Both the position numbers and the translations under genes were made by a program. Of a DNA stretch of 64,000 nucleotides, positions 23,291-35,578 are shown piece by piece. The stretch comes from Telmatactis stephensoni (lineage: Eukaryota; Cnidaria; Anthozoa; Actiniaria; Isophelliidae): assembly GCA_029948255.1 (NCBI GenBank), contig JALIZF010001619.1, positions 124,001 through 188,000 of the forward strand, given 5' to 3'. Numbering within the stretch: position 1 is the first letter of the stretch; each line of letters starts with the position of its first letter. The notes beneath the pieces are model-generated. The model did no database searches. It saw only the letters and a program-made list of their open reading frames with translations, and was not told where the DNA came from.

Positions 23291-24473
23291 AAAAAGGAGT
23301 ACAAACCCAAGGCAAAGATCTACGACGCCATTTTCAAAGGTAAAAAGCAATTTAGAAAGGATAAAAAACAAATGAGCGTGAATCAAATGATATTGTGGAA
23401 ACGTGCTTCCAAGAGTTTAACCTGAAAACAAGTATCTCTACATATGTTTCCTCCTTTAGACAGGGTCCCAGGAAATAATCACAGATTTGAAACAGAGAAT
23501 CCGATTATTTAAGCTGTCATTCTTTCTCTCAAACACGTGATTAAGAACTGTCAAAAGAACACGAAGGAAACAAATGAAGTGGACCAAGAAAAATGGTCAC
23601 GTGACTAGTTTTTGACATTTTGGTTCATGAAGATACAAACGTTCAATTGGATTCTAGGTTAATGTTAGTGTAAATTATATGACGTTAGATTTAGAACTAG
23701 TGTCACTTAAGAGTAAGGACAAAGTCTTTGGGGTAGTCATGTAACAGCCTTTGAAAACTGATTAAGAGATATGACATCATCGGTGACCCAGGGCACCAGG
23801 GGGGGTGGGGGAGGGAAAGAGAAGAAGAATCCTTTCTTAATTTATGGCTTATTACGTCACAGACGCCCTGTGAGCCCCCGAGGATGGAGATATTTTAGGT
23901 CATCTCTCTTGTTACACAGCACAGGGTAGAGGTGTTTCTGGGAGGTTACTTGTGTAATAAAGACTGACATTTGAGGTAAAATTTAGTATTTATTCTTCAG
24001 TGAATGGATTTATACCTGGTACGATCTAATCATTTTAAGCATTTTTGTGTCGACGCAATTCTTGGTCAGGCTTGCTTTGCTCAGTAAGATTCTATCTATA
24101 TCTCGTTTTTATCAAATGTTGTCAAAACGTGTATCACTCACTCTCTAAATCAGTAACCAGCTCGAGATGAGCATGTATCAACAAGCTGAATAGGCTTAGT
24201 TTGTGAATATGAAAGATTTAAAAAATCATTTTAAATATAACATAAACAGCCTTGGCTTCTTTAAGATTTCTTTAAAGCTATCTACAGTCTTTATACAAAT
24301 AGTGATAGTTCAGAGCTTAACAAAAAAGTAAAAAAATACTGATGCGTAAATAGCATATGAAATAATATATCCTCTTTTTCATTGAAATTATTCCTCTATT
24401 TTGGTGATATTTCAATTCTAAATATTTTGCACAGCAATGATTCACACTAAAATTTGATATGTACATTTGTTTC

Positions 24474-24683
24474 GTTGCCATGACAACTTCGTGTCATGTG
24501 ATTTGTTCGTTGCCATGGTGATCATATACCAATCCCGCGTGAGGAGACAGGCTGATTTGTTGACCAGGGTGTTTCTTAGCGACGTAAATCAATATTACGT
24601 TGCTATGGAAATTATGCCTCTATATCAACAATACGTTGGCAGGACAACTGACATGTCGCTATGGGAATACGTTGCTAGGCAAC
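24474..24683. promoter_or_regulatory. Cluster of RFX X-box-like motifs just beyond the laminin B stop
   Basis: GTTGCCATGACAAC (24474), GTTGCCATGG (24509), GTTGCTATGG (about 24599) and the full palindrome GTTGCTAGGCAAC (24671) resemble the RFX half-site palindrome GTTRCCATGGYAAC. They could equally be a decayed repeat family; function is inference. Confidence 0.3.
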
Positions 24684-24710
24684 CCTCTTCTAATTTGCCC
24701 TATTTTAGCG

Positions 24711-26914
24711 TTAAGTACAGCCTTTATGAGCAACAGAGCTCAATGATTGTCTTAGTTCCTTCATTTCGTTAACTTGTCTTCGAAGTTCTTGTATTTGCAG
24801 TTGATAATCATTAATAAATGTTCTTTGTTCTTGTTTAGCGGTAGATAACTGTTGATTCAATTGTTTAACGTCTTTCTGTTCAAAGGCAGTACGTAATCGT
24901 TTTATCTCACTTTGTAGTTCACGTAGTCGTGTAGCATTTACTTGCTGTAGTCTACGAATCTCTGCCATGATATTCTGGATACCTTTCTTAGCGTCATTAA
25001 CGTGATTACTAGCGTTAATGGAATCCTTTTCAGCCTTGATGCTTTTCTCTTTGGCGTCTTTAGCGTAAAGTGAGTAATTCTCCTGACAAGCTTTGACTGG
25101 TTGTTCTATTTGGGCAGCAATCTTAGATGTGTTGGTTTTTGTCTTTGCAAAGTTTTCTGGAGTATGTTTGCTGGAGTCGACATAATTCTTTAGTTTCATG
25201 GTCTGTGTATGAATGGTTGAAACATCCTAAAACGAACAAGACATGTGTAAGTAAATCAAGCTTAGACTTGACGACGATGATTGTTTTTATTATTATTTAT
25301 TTGTTTTTAACCAAAAGCACTGAGTCAGGGAGAGGGGGAGGGAGAGAGGCAGGGAAGTAGAGAGAGACAAACCCACAGGAAGGGGCAGGTGGCAGGCAGG
25401 TCAAGTAGGTGGGGAACAGGGAGGGACGCAGACAGGAAGCAAGAAATGCAGGCAAGTAGGCAGGGAGAGGGAAGGAAGGCAGGGAGAGACACAGGTAGGC
25501 AGGAAGGAACGGGAGGCATATACAGGCCAGTGGAAGGGGCAAAGGGAGGGGGGCAGGCAGGGCAGGCGGGAGCAGACGAGCTTCATTCTTCCCTAAATGA
25601 TAACAACAAATACAGACGTTAAATATCACCCTCTACTGAACAATAGTTCAAGTCTAACCTGATTTTCTTTCTTGGCTAAATCTCTAGCTGTTTTCGCATC
25701 AGCAAGTGCTTGATTGACTGTTCGTAAAGTAGCTTGTATGGATGAATTAACTTCTTGTGTGTATGCAATGGCTTTACGGCTCGTTTGGTTGGCCTCTTTA
25801 GACTTCTCCAGTGCTAATGCAGCAAGTTGTTGCGACTCGTTGGCTTTCTTTTTAAATGTCTTTAGAATATCGAACATTTCAATGGCATCTTTGTGCGTCT
25901 GCGCGGCTGAATTGACCGCTGATCGCGCTTCTGCTTCTGCACGACGGGCTTCGCTTAGGATTGCTGTTGCGTCTTGACTTATCTTTGCTACTTCAGTCAT
26001 CAGGTCAGTGGTTTGTTTCATGGCTTTGTGTATATTTGTGGTAAGGGTAGAGTATTTCTGGTTGAGGTTGTTGATAGTTGATATTGCTGTTGTAGCATTG
26101 TCTGATAATGTTTTAGCAGTTGATAAGATATCTTGTAGTTCAGCATTAATATTTGGGTTCAAACCATTCACAGCCTCTAAGGCAGCCTTCGCATTCTCCA
26201 ACACGTTAGTCGAGTTCTTCAGTAACATGTTCGCTGTGTCACTGGTCTGGACACCAAGATTTCTAACAAGTTTGGCTTTCTCTAATAACTTGTTGATGAT
26301 ATCTTTGTTCTTCTGGTGATCTAATACAGTTTGCAACGATGTAGAATTAGCATTACGTACAAGGTTTTCAGCTGTTAAGGTCTTTTCAACGATGTCCTTT
26401 CCAGTTTGGTTTTGGCGCGCCGCATGGTCATCCGTTTCCTTGGCCAATGCACTAAATGTTAGAACATTTTGCTGTAGGTACATGTCAGTCTCTGATGCTT
26501 GATTCACAAGACGTTTGATAGTAGCATTAAGTAGTAGATACCCTTCACTAACCATCTTCTGCGTTAACTGAATCAACTCTGCAGTTCTATTGCGATCACT
26601 TGATATACCCTGAACCACGCCCTCTAATGACGTCACACCTGACGTCACGTTGTCTCTTAGCAACAGTTCCATATTATCTAGAGTTTGATTCAAGTTCTGT
26701 AATTCCTTGTGCAGTTCTCTTTCTATTCCAGTGGAGTTATCTGCCTTTTGGACGAGTAATCGAACCTCTATAATAGCGTTTGCCAGTCTTTTCTCAAAGG
26801 TCAGGTCTCCAGTGCCGCCATTTCTGAGGTGATTCATTGAGGTTTCTAGCTCAGTGATGTTTTTACGAAGGTCATGGACAAACACTTGTAGAAGACGGTA
26901 GCACTCGGGGCAAT
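24711..26914 (-). other. Laminin B coiled-coil exons and C-terminus
   Basis: Two exons (26914-25659, 25226-24711) encode about 590 residues of heptad-rich sequence starting [19 protein letters not shown], closely resembling the start of vertebrate gamma-1 domain II/I (CPACYRL). It ends [15 protein letters not shown]... and a cysteine one residue from the stop. Gamma chains carry such a C-terminal cysteine for disulfide linkage to beta. Confidence 0.85.
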
Positions 26915-29900
26915 CTGTGATGATCAAGAAAATATCATTTTAGTCGACCAGTGGTAACCTGCAATGTAGGCGTTCTTTTTTGCGTCTCTATTTCCTTGGG
27001 GAGAAAGTTGGGAGACCGCATGGACATGGATAGTAAAGGCACATGGAAAGCATACCAGAACAAATGCAAAAACGCAAGAAAGTTTTCTCGAATTAAAAAC
27101 AACCACTTAGTTGTCTTTAAAATGCTTATATTTGTTGAGTAATCACTTCAACGAGACCGAAGACTGAAACGTGATGTCACGTGCTACCCAGCTGTTGGAC
27201 TGTTTTCAGAACTGGTTTTCTACGGCACGCACTGAAAGTTTTTGACTACCATGCATTTACTGGCGGCGAAAGCTGAATTGCTGCGTTCAAAATATCCGAA
27301 GGAAATCGAAACGAGTTCTAAAAATAGCATAAATGTGTAACAACACGTCGTAAGTTTTAAACCCAACTTTTTCACGTGTGCATTATTCGTTTACAACGGC
27401 ATCTATAAAGTGCATTATTCATTCACAACAGTATCCATACGGTGCATTATTCATTTACAACGGCATCCATACCGTTCATTATTTACTTACAGCGGCACCT
27501 ATAAAGTGCATTATTCATTTACAACGGCATCTATAAAGTGCATTATTCATTCACAACGGCATCCATACGGTGCATTATTCATTTACAACGGCATCCATAT
27601 CGTTCATTGTTTACTTACAACGGCATCTATAAAGTACATTCACAATCATTCACAACGGCATTCTCAAGGTGCAGTATCATACCTTTACATTGTCCTTGTG
27701 AGTCGTTGTAAGCATTTTCATGACAACGGTCACATATTCGTCCTGATATGTTAGCTTTACATAGACACTGACCATCACCAAAGTTACACACAGTTTGATT
27801 GCCATAGAGTGTGTTGGACAGTATACAGTTACACGCTGGAAATGTCAAACATAATAGTTAATAAAGGCTGGTAATTGTGTTATCTAAATAACTGTCAGTG
27901 ATTTTCCTTGATAACCTGGTAAAGAGAAATAGAGAACACATGATAATAGAGGGAAGGAAGAAATAGAAAGACGGATGAGAGACATCGAAAGGAAAGAGAG
28001 GAGAAACGAAGAAAATGAGAGTGGAAGAAAGAATTAAACAAACCGATGAACAAAGAAAGATAAACTTCATTTACAAGATGAAGTAGGCTGGAATCCGTGG
28101 CAAAAGAAATGGCAGTACGCTGATATGACAAGGTCGCATCAGGCTCTCAGATTTCAGCCGCTGTCGGGGTTTGGTGCATCGCGGGCGCACGGAAACCCCG
28201 ACGGCTGAAATCTGAGCCCAAGTCGCATATTTCTATTAAGCAAAACAATCCACTTAAAGATTCCATTTTCCGTGCGTCTATACTCTAATAGATGCACAGA
28301 TGACGTCAAAATGAGAGCGCACGTAAACTAAGTCACGTCATCTGTGCATGTGTACTGTCATCATACGCGGTTCTCGACCAATCAGGGCGCGTGTAATATA
28401 CTAATTATTATATATATACCAATTATTATGTAATTTGGCTTTACTTACGTTTACATCCATTAGAGTTTGGCTGATAAAGTCCATAGAATTCAGGGAAGCA
28501 CTGTGTACAATCTGTTCTATTATCTACTCCATTCTGACAGCGTTCACAGAAGAAGCCTTCTGAGCCTGTCCTACAGTCTTTACACTGTCCAGTTTCACCA
28601 TCACAGGTCTTGGATCGGTTTGTACAACTACACAGTTCGCAACGTGTACTGTACCTTGGAGGGGTGGATACAGTATTGGTGATGGGATGGCGAGTGTAAC
28701 CTAGTGGATAGACAAAATGTAAGCTAACAAACTACTGAAACTACACACAAGGAAAGGAAAAATGTGAAGAAACTAGCGCGCCGACGGTGCACTCTTTATC
28801 CCCCTCTCTCCATCAGTGCTCTGTTATAAGAGTATTTGGCCCTTTGCCCCTCCCGTTTCCCATGGCAACGAAAGCTAGCCAGTTATGCACATACCTTGAT
28901 TACACAATTGGCAAGACAGTCCAGTATAATTAGTCAGCACACAAGTACAGTTTTCCACGTTGCCAGCGTATTCTCCACTACTACCCTCCTTTGCAGTGTA
29001 CAGTTTGGCATTCTTTATCGTCATGGAGCCAGAGGAATTGAACGTTCCCTTGAGTTTGATGCTAATAATATGAGCTAATGTATCTTGGAGTTCTTCAGCT
29101 GTAATCTTGTTCACAGAGAAGTTTTCATGAAAGCGTACATGATATGAAGTTATGTTGATAGATGGTGTCGGCTTGACTGGGAATTCCAAAGTAGGTCGAC
29201 CATTAGCTGGGTGAAGTGTAATGCTCCATTGTACATCAGTCTTGTTAGTTTTGTACTGTAGCTCCAAAGTTAACAGTTCACTATAAGACCTCAAATGGAC
29301 CCCTTTGAAAGCACTTGGTAGCTCAAGACTAATACTTTTACTGGCAACATAATCAAAGCTAAGGTCTCCATCTGCTTTACCTAAATTCTTGATTGCTATA
29401 CTATTATCGGCTGCCCAAGTCTCTTTCCCAGGGTAAGATACAATGAATGTTTTAACAAATCCTTTGGCTGAATTACAGGTATTTGATCTACTATAGCAAT
29501 AACATGGCGTACAGCCTGTAGGATTGTTTGTATCTTTGTTAAAGTAGCCAGCTTTGCATTGAGTACACTTGAAACCTTGTACATTAGTTTTACAAGCACA
29601 TTCACCAGTTTGTAGGTGACACTGGAGATCACTGGAACCTGATTTATCACAGTTACAAGCTCTGTAAGCAACAAAATATTGTACATTTTAGTCATATTCA
29701 TTTACACAGACACTCTGATGATGATGATGATGATGATGATAATGATGATGATGATGACTCTGTTGAGGGATACTCTGGGTAATATTGGAGATCTTAAGAA
29801 GTACACAAGCAATGGCAGATGGCATTTCACATGACCTACTATATTTGTGTATTTTGGCATTTGGGTTTCAATGTGAAAGTGAGTCATTTCACATTTGACA

Positions 29901-32900
29901 CAAACACAAAAAAGTTACGCTCACATTTAAGTGCCAAACATGCATTGCCAGGTGTAAATAAAGTAGGTCATGTGATTCTTTTGTCTGTCACTTCCCACAT
30001 ATGTGAAGCTTAAGCCCTCTATTAATGCAGTTAATACTGAAGGACTTCAGCCTAGAAGCTCAAAACAGTGACCACTATTAATGTGTTTGTATACTTGGTT
30101 ATACCAAATCAATTCTTGAAAAAAGTACAAAATTAATGTACTAAGTTACTTACTGGCATCCAGTGGATGTGTAGTTATAATAGCCATGATTGCACTGATC
30201 ACATTTATCTCCTGTGGTACTGTTTTTACACAGACATTTCCCTGTGGTACCATCACACTGCAGATTGACAGACCCACTGGCATTACATCCACACTCTTGG
30301 CAGCCATTACCAGTATTAAACCCATAGTAGGTGTGGTTACACCTGTCACAGGTAAGTGAGACCACGCCTTGTTTACATGGGCACTGTCCAGTGTTGGCAT
30401 TGCATACTAAATGATGTGAGCCAATGGAACTACAGTTACAGGCTGTGGGGAAAAAAGAGTGAAAAAAAAGAGTGAAAAATTATTATAATCAGAGCAATTT
30501 TGGTTTGATTATGAAGTGTCACCAAATTCAATATTGATCTATTATACTTTGTCTGTGCGACAATGAAAATAAAAAAGGCAGCAGCACTGTAGTAACCTAC
30601 AGATAACAGCTAATCTGCTGACCTATGCAGGCTCATTTGCAGAGATAACACCTACAGATAACCACCAAATTTAGCCTTCCTCCGCAGGCAACTCCTTATT
30701 TTTCCTCCTTGGGCTTCCTTTGTAGCAGTTATTTTAACCGCGTGGAGACTCTCTCCCCACTCTTCTTTTCCCTTCTTGCATTTCACCAAAACAGGAAGCC
30801 CACAAACAGTGTTGCCTGCGGAGGAGGCTACACCAGATTGTGATTAAGATTGCTGATACATACACAGGGAACCCAGCTTTATTTTGCTCTGCTTTCGATG
30901 AATATTTCTATATTTTTATCAAAATACTAATATACATAATTTTGATAGATAGAATTATCTGTACGCTCTTGATCAGTGAGAATACAGATACTTAGTACAA
31001 TGTATAGTATTCGTATTTATATACAACCAACTTCAACAACACTGTGCAAAAGACTAACCTGTACAACCATTTGATGTAAAGTTATAATAACCAGGCATAC
31101 AGCGATCACATGACCTGCCAGTAACACCAGGCTTACACTGACATTGTCCTCCATGACGGTCGCAAGTTGTGTTTGCTACTGAACCAATACTACTACAGGC
31201 ACATGCTGAAATAAAACAAGACAAACAAATCTAACATGAAACTCTCCTGGACAAAGATTATATTCACTTCAAGATGTGATCCATTCAGGGATTGGGATAA
31301 TCCTATACATAGAAAGGTGGTGTTGATGGTCATTGGAAATTTTGAAGTGAATAGCAACTTACGTAATGCACCATCCAGTACTTGGGCCATGGCAGAAAAT
31401 GAGATATTCTTGCAGATAGGATCACTTTGTTTGGCCAAAGCTAATGTTGTCCAGTTTTTCCAACAACTAACAATGGTATTAACATCAAAGCCATGTGCAC
31501 TGCCTTCATCACGTGCAATTTTATAGATCCTTGTATCCTTGATCTCAGGTAGGAGTATCAAGGAATCAATCTCAATGGAGGAATTTGCTGCTGCATTACC
31601 AGGAAATGTCAATTTGAATGTATATTCTTGTTCTTTACATGTTGTCATTGTAGTAGTGGACATCCAAGCATTTCCTGAACCTTTCTTAAGACCAGTAATT
31701 GGATATTTTTTACTTTCGCCAGAGCAGAAACTTGTTGAAGAAGCAGTGACTTCTAACTGAAGTGAAATATCATTTGTTGAAGTATGAGTATATCTTATCA
31801 GGGGGTATGCCGTAAATTTTCTTGATGCCTTGAATTTAAAGCTGATATACTGTGGGGGCATGATCTTGCCATAACCAGTCCCAGTGAAGTGTATATTAAG
31901 ATCTTTGGTGTTCGCAGTATATGTATAGGTCCCTGATGCATGTTCTGCTTCAAGTTTGAAGTACGTAAAGCTACCAGTGTAGTACCCAGGGGGGACAACA
32001 GTGCACCGAGTTCCTTGGATATTCTTCCTACATTCACATTCACCTAAAGAAGATAAGATCATTATTAGGCTAAATGGAATACTCTATACAGGTTTCTCAT
32101 ACTAACCAATACTGATCTACACTCAAGGTCAGGTATATATTTTTTGTATGGAGAAGTCACCCTATGGGCTCGGTTCATACTGTCAAGATCTCATATTTTC
32201 CTGTAACAACCATACTCTGCTGTGATGTCATTGATCATGTTGTTTTCACAGTCACATGCAAACTGCTCTAGAAGAATTTAAAAAAAGTAAAAGTATTTCA
32301 TGACAATACGAACCATTAACTTTGTTACAAATCTCTCCTGTTGATCCACCATAATCACAGTCACACTTTAGACAGTCATCCTGATTGGTTGTAGGAAACT
32401 TATAGAAGCCATCTTTACATTTAGAACAAGTTTTTTGGTGGGTGTTATTTTTACAGTCACATTGTCCTGATACTTGATGACAGTTAAGGGAACCATTCTT
32501 GGTGCCAAGCAGCACACACTGACATGCTAAGAACAACAGAAACAACACTTAATGTAGAGATAAAAGATATCTTATATTGCACTACAATTAAGTGGTCACA
32601 TTGTGGCAAGGGTCTCTATACAACACAATATTATCCTAGTTTCAATATTTTATACAAGTGTGGATCCAGGATGATCTTTCAGAAGGGGCTCATTATACAA
32701 AGTATCAAAAGAAGAGGGCCAAAGTTGTCTTAGGGGGGGGGGGTGTGTACATGCACACCCCTGAAACTCCTCCCCAGTTATACACCTTGACCCAGACTTG
32801 TTCAAAGGGTGATTGATGCTAATCCTTGGATTAAAATGAATGGTTTTTGATTTAATCCTGGGTTGATGCTAATCATCTTTTCGAACAACTGGGCCCATAA

Positions 32901-35354
32901 TATCATGACCCTGCTATTATTGGCCACCTCATCTCTAGGCAACCAAGTTCACCCCATCATCACAACCAGTTCTTTTTGCCCTGTAAGTGAACAAATCAAT
33001 AAGGTTCCACTTCCACCATGCCACAATTTAATATTATCTAGTCCTTTGTATAGCAGAAGGTACAGTTTGATTAAAGTTATAGTACTTACCTTTGCAGTAC
33101 CCTATGGGCGACACTGTATAACCATAGTAGGTGTCTACACATCTGTTACACTGTCGGCCTGTTACATTTTGACGACATTCACACTGTCCAGTGGTCACAT
33201 TACATGAGCCATTGTTCAGTATTCCCTCTTGGTAACAATTACAAGCTATAATATAAGATCATATTTATCAGACAGTATTTAATAATATATGGTTTCAAAT
33301 CTTTCCTCTAATGTTTATGAATTAATCGATAATATAAACACAATTATATGAGTGTGTTATAATTCAGTAGTTCATCATCTGTAATGAGTTATACTAACCT
33401 GGACATATGTTGGGATGGTTCAAAGGAAGGCTGACAGTTACGATAGAATTTAGTCTTGACACTTCTCACAGAAATAGTCCAGTAGTGTTATGTTTACAAT
33501 CTTGGCAAACTCCAAAACCAAGATTATCATTATATACACAGGAATCAGCATGATCGTAACATTGGCATTCTAGAGAGGAAACATAATAAGAAAATAATGT
33601 TATTAGTGTTGGTAACCTATTTAATACATGATAGAGTCAAAATCTGCTCATTCTGTCTCTAAACACCCCAGAGAAATAGCGCTAATTATCCTAGTAAGTG
33701 ATTACTTTGTTGAAGAAATTCAATGTGTAGTAGTAGAACCAGATTTCAGTCTATCAGTAATATAAGGAGTGTTCTAGAACAAGTTCTAAAAGACATTGAA
33801 ATTGAAATTTTATGATTCAACTTGAAAAGTGATTGGATGATTAATTTATTCATGAAAGATATGTCAACTGAATGAATTTTAAAGTGGAATTCTCTATTTT
33901 CTAAAACATTGAAATTGATACAATAAAGCCAATAAACTGCTGACTAGAGTTCTATGCCTTAGAATAATCTAGATATCATGGCTTTGTACTCTTTGTAAAC
34001 ACGATTTTTGTAGTATATATTCAGTCTTGCAGGTTGGCAAGTATGGATGGCATAAGCATGTGTTATTTTGCATGCTTGATTGATAATGCAGCTTCATGAA
34101 CATCTAAACATTATTCTAAACAGCACTGACAAATTTTTACAAAGTTTAGCAAATTAATTAAATAATTAATAAACTCAAATGTGACTCTGAGAGCAGATTG
34201 GAAAATCAGGAATTTAATTCAAAGGGTTGGTGTTTAATTTAAAGAAATGTTTTGGAGATTTAAAAAAAGAAACACACAGTGTTTGCAGTAATGTTTATAC
34301 CTTAGAAAATTATTATTCATAAGTAACACGATACCCTAAGAGATAGTATACGAGATATACTTACTTTGACAGGGGTTCGGTTGGTATTTCGAAGTAGCAG
34401 GCATCCATGTACGATTATTATACAATGGCAAACATTTCTCACAGTCAATACCAGCAGTAAAATGATTACAGTTCCCCACATCTAGTTATTTCATTATACT
34501 CGCAGTAGCTCGCATGCCCAGTTACACCGACATCTCCCTATAATACTTAGGTCAGATATGGCGTAATACAAACGACTTAGTATGTCTTCCGTCATGGCTC
34601 CATTCTCCATGCCGTCTGTGCCAGGGTATAATAAACGAAATCGTAAATTAGTGGTAGAAAGATACTTTTGAATGCTCCGCTCTCCAAAAACCGCCTTCTT
34701 CCTCATATCGAGTCTTGAAATCAAAGAGTACTTCACCATTTTGCAGAGGCGCGATCTTGCTGTAACGTGACGTACAGTAGGCCTTAACGTCGTTTGGACG
34801 GAATTCTGTAGGATCTGTATCATTCATATCAAATCGTTTTATCACAGTCACTAGCGTAGTACTGAAGTATCGTCCAATTAGATCCATAGTCGCTTGATTT
34901 TTCTAAGATCATAACAAATGGTCGAGGGGATTCAAAGGTTAATGTCAACAGTCCAGTTGTATCGAAGCTCTTGTTCAAGTTAAGAGTTATATTAACTTGT
35001 AATGCCGTGCCGTCAGGATGTGTTTGATACCAGATCCACCATGTATCAGACTGCCAGAATGTTACACGGCCGTTCAGGCTTATCTATAATATATCTAGGA
35101 GGATGGGTTTCGTTTAGATTAGAACTATTGCATGTGTTGCAGCCATTTTGTGGTTTTAAACGGCAAGCCGTGGATGGTGGATCTCCACAGGTGCTAGTAG
35201 CAGTAATAGTCGCTGATTTCACTCTAGCAATGTTCCAGTGTCCTGGAATACACACTGGAGTATCCGAGTTTATAATTGGTTTATCGTCGAAGCACTCAGC
35301 TGACGCATTCTTGATCACCGCAAGAAGTAGTACCAAGACGACAAGACGAATCAT
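24711..35354 (-). CDS. Laminin chain B: hybrid LN-LE-LF-LE-L4-LE-coiled-coil chain, 12 exons (about 1,860 aa)
   Basis: The ATG at 35354 gives a signal peptide ([19 protein letters not shown]). Exons: 35354-34365, 33569-33399, 33245-33090, 32526-32314, 32043-31363, 31205-31059, 30442-30154, 29661-28895, 28700-28449, 27835-27683, 26914-25659, 25226-24711. Domains: LN (about 20-270), LE repeats, LF/domain IV type B (about 508-734), LE repeats, L4/domain IV type A (about 930-1130), LE repeats, then a long coiled coil from CPECYRLLQ to the C-terminal ...HKGCT. Laminins are secreted and trimerise through such coiled coils to build basement membranes. The CPECY start and terminal Cys are gamma-like; LF together with L4 is alpha-5-like. 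No LG domains follow. All later exons are in frame, but exons 1-2 carry eight single-base insertions, so the N-terminus is either mis-assembled or decaying. Orientation and most intron phases match laminin A. Confidence 0.9.
25320..25585. repeat. GGCAGG purine-rich simple repeat in laminin B intron
   Basis: Units of ggcaggcaggga/gggaggga fill the intron between the two coiled-coil exons; long open frames on both strands here are repeat artefacts. Confidence 0.85.
27376..27668. repeat. 33-bp minisatellite abutting a laminin B donor site
   Basis: About nine units of gtgcattattcatttacaacggcatccatac (33-bp period) with alternating variants (ctataaa / ccatacg). The array ends within about 15 bp of the 5' splice site of exon 27835-27683. 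Confidence 0.9.
28142..28218. repeat. Strong GC-rich hairpin
   Basis: Arms ggctctcagatttcagccg...cggggttt and aaaccccgacggctgaaatc...tgagcc pair over about 28 bp around a GC-rich loop. It stands out from the AT-rich intron. Confidence 0.85.
28255..28412. mobile_element. CRE-bearing MITE, half-length copy (laminin B intron)
   Basis: It contains gattccattttccgtgcgtc, aatagatgcacagatgacgtc, and the end ggttctcgaccaatcagggcgc shared with the family at 4,352. The central arm is reduced. Confidence 0.7.
28895..29661 (-). other. Laminin B LE + L4 (laminin domain IV type A) exon
   Basis: It starts with an LE repeat ([13 protein letters not shown]...), then [13 protein letters not shown] marks entry into L4. 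The L4 body includes [29 protein letters not shown] and [16 protein letters not shown], and closes with [16 protein letters not shown], the split LE. In laminin A the same module is split over three exons. Confidence 0.85.
29711..30000. repeat. (GAT)n run and adjacent imperfect palindrome
   Basis: 29,714-29,757 is a tgatgatgatgatgat run. 29,815-29,990 has arms atggcatttcacatgacctac / gtaggtcatgtgattc with an inner fold around caatgtgaaagtgagtcatttcacatttg. It lies in the intron upstream of exon 29661-28895. Confidence 0.7.
31363..32043 (-). other. Laminin B LF (domain IV type B) exon
   Basis: One exon encodes the end of an LE repeat ([20 protein letters not shown]) and then the beta-sandwich LF/L4b-type module: [52 protein letters not shown] and a C-terminal cysteine pair. 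The PGYY...L.AE start and IDSL.L.P strand are typical of the domain IV type B of laminin beta and alpha-3B/5 chains; gamma chains normally lack it. Confidence 0.85.
32791..32895. mobile_element. Short palindromic MITE ('gttcaaa...ggattaa')
   Basis: Arms cttgttcaaagggtgattga...tgctaatccttggatt and ttaatcctgggttgatgcta...atcttttcgaacaa pair over about 40 bp. I associate this style of element with anthozoan genomes, from memory. Confidence 0.7.
33399..33569 (-). other. Laminin B exon 2 (LE repeat) with three +1 frameshifts
   Basis: The LE cysteine pattern ([37 protein letters not shown]) is recoverable only by dropping one base near 33,476, 33,451 and 33,433. That gives 168 nt, exactly the length of laminin A exon 2 (51001-50834), which is intact. 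Confidence 0.85.
34365..35354 (-). other. Laminin B exon 1: signal peptide, LN domain, first LE; five +1 frameshifts
   Basis: The LN signature runs across three frames: ATSTCGDPP..., then [17 protein letters not shown], then [15 protein letters not shown], then the conserved end [16 protein letters not shown]. Moving between these needs one base removed near 35,075, 34,833, 34,690, 34,521 and 34,473. Every shift has the same sense (one extra base). Removing five bases leaves 985 nt, the same phase (1) as the matching exon of laminin A. There are no GT/AG pairs that would explain the shifts as introns. Confidence 0.85.
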
Positions 35355-35564
35355 GTTCCTTGACTGGCAAAAGTCAACACAGACTTCGCTCACTTCGATC
35401 TACTGTAACTACGATTTGTTCAATTGCTCACCGCAAAAGTTAACGAATTTTTCTTCTGTTTTCACTCAGGTGATTTCTAATCACAAATTCAAAGCCAGGA
35501 CCACGACTGAATGTACGGTTATTGCGAGTACGGCACGCGAGCTTTGCAATGCGTTGTTATGCGC

Positions 35565-35578
35565 GTTGCTATGGTAAC
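35565..35578. promoter_or_regulatory. RFX X-box-like palindrome upstream of laminin B
   Basis: GTTGCTATGGTAAC, 211 bp upstream of the laminin B ATG, fits the RFX palindrome GTTRCYATGGYAAC. Binding is inference only. Confidence 0.35.

Larger units (their letters stand above)
16840..24460. other. Gene-poor interval between GARNL3-like 5' end and laminin B 3' end
   Basis: I recognise no exon in about 7.6 kb. Open frames (18,021-18,227; 20,924-21,205; 21,591-21,866) are short, lack family signatures and lack splice context. Contents I can name are a (CA)n run at 18,770-18,797, a nested MITE at 19,227-19,576 and foldbacks at 22,797-23,290. The proximal part should hold the GARNL3 promoter. Confidence 0.6.

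Noticed and set aside
25297..25629. Pro/Leu/Cys-rich and Gly/Arg-rich frames on opposite strands
   Set aside because: Products of the ggcagg simple repeat between two laminin B coiled-coil exons.
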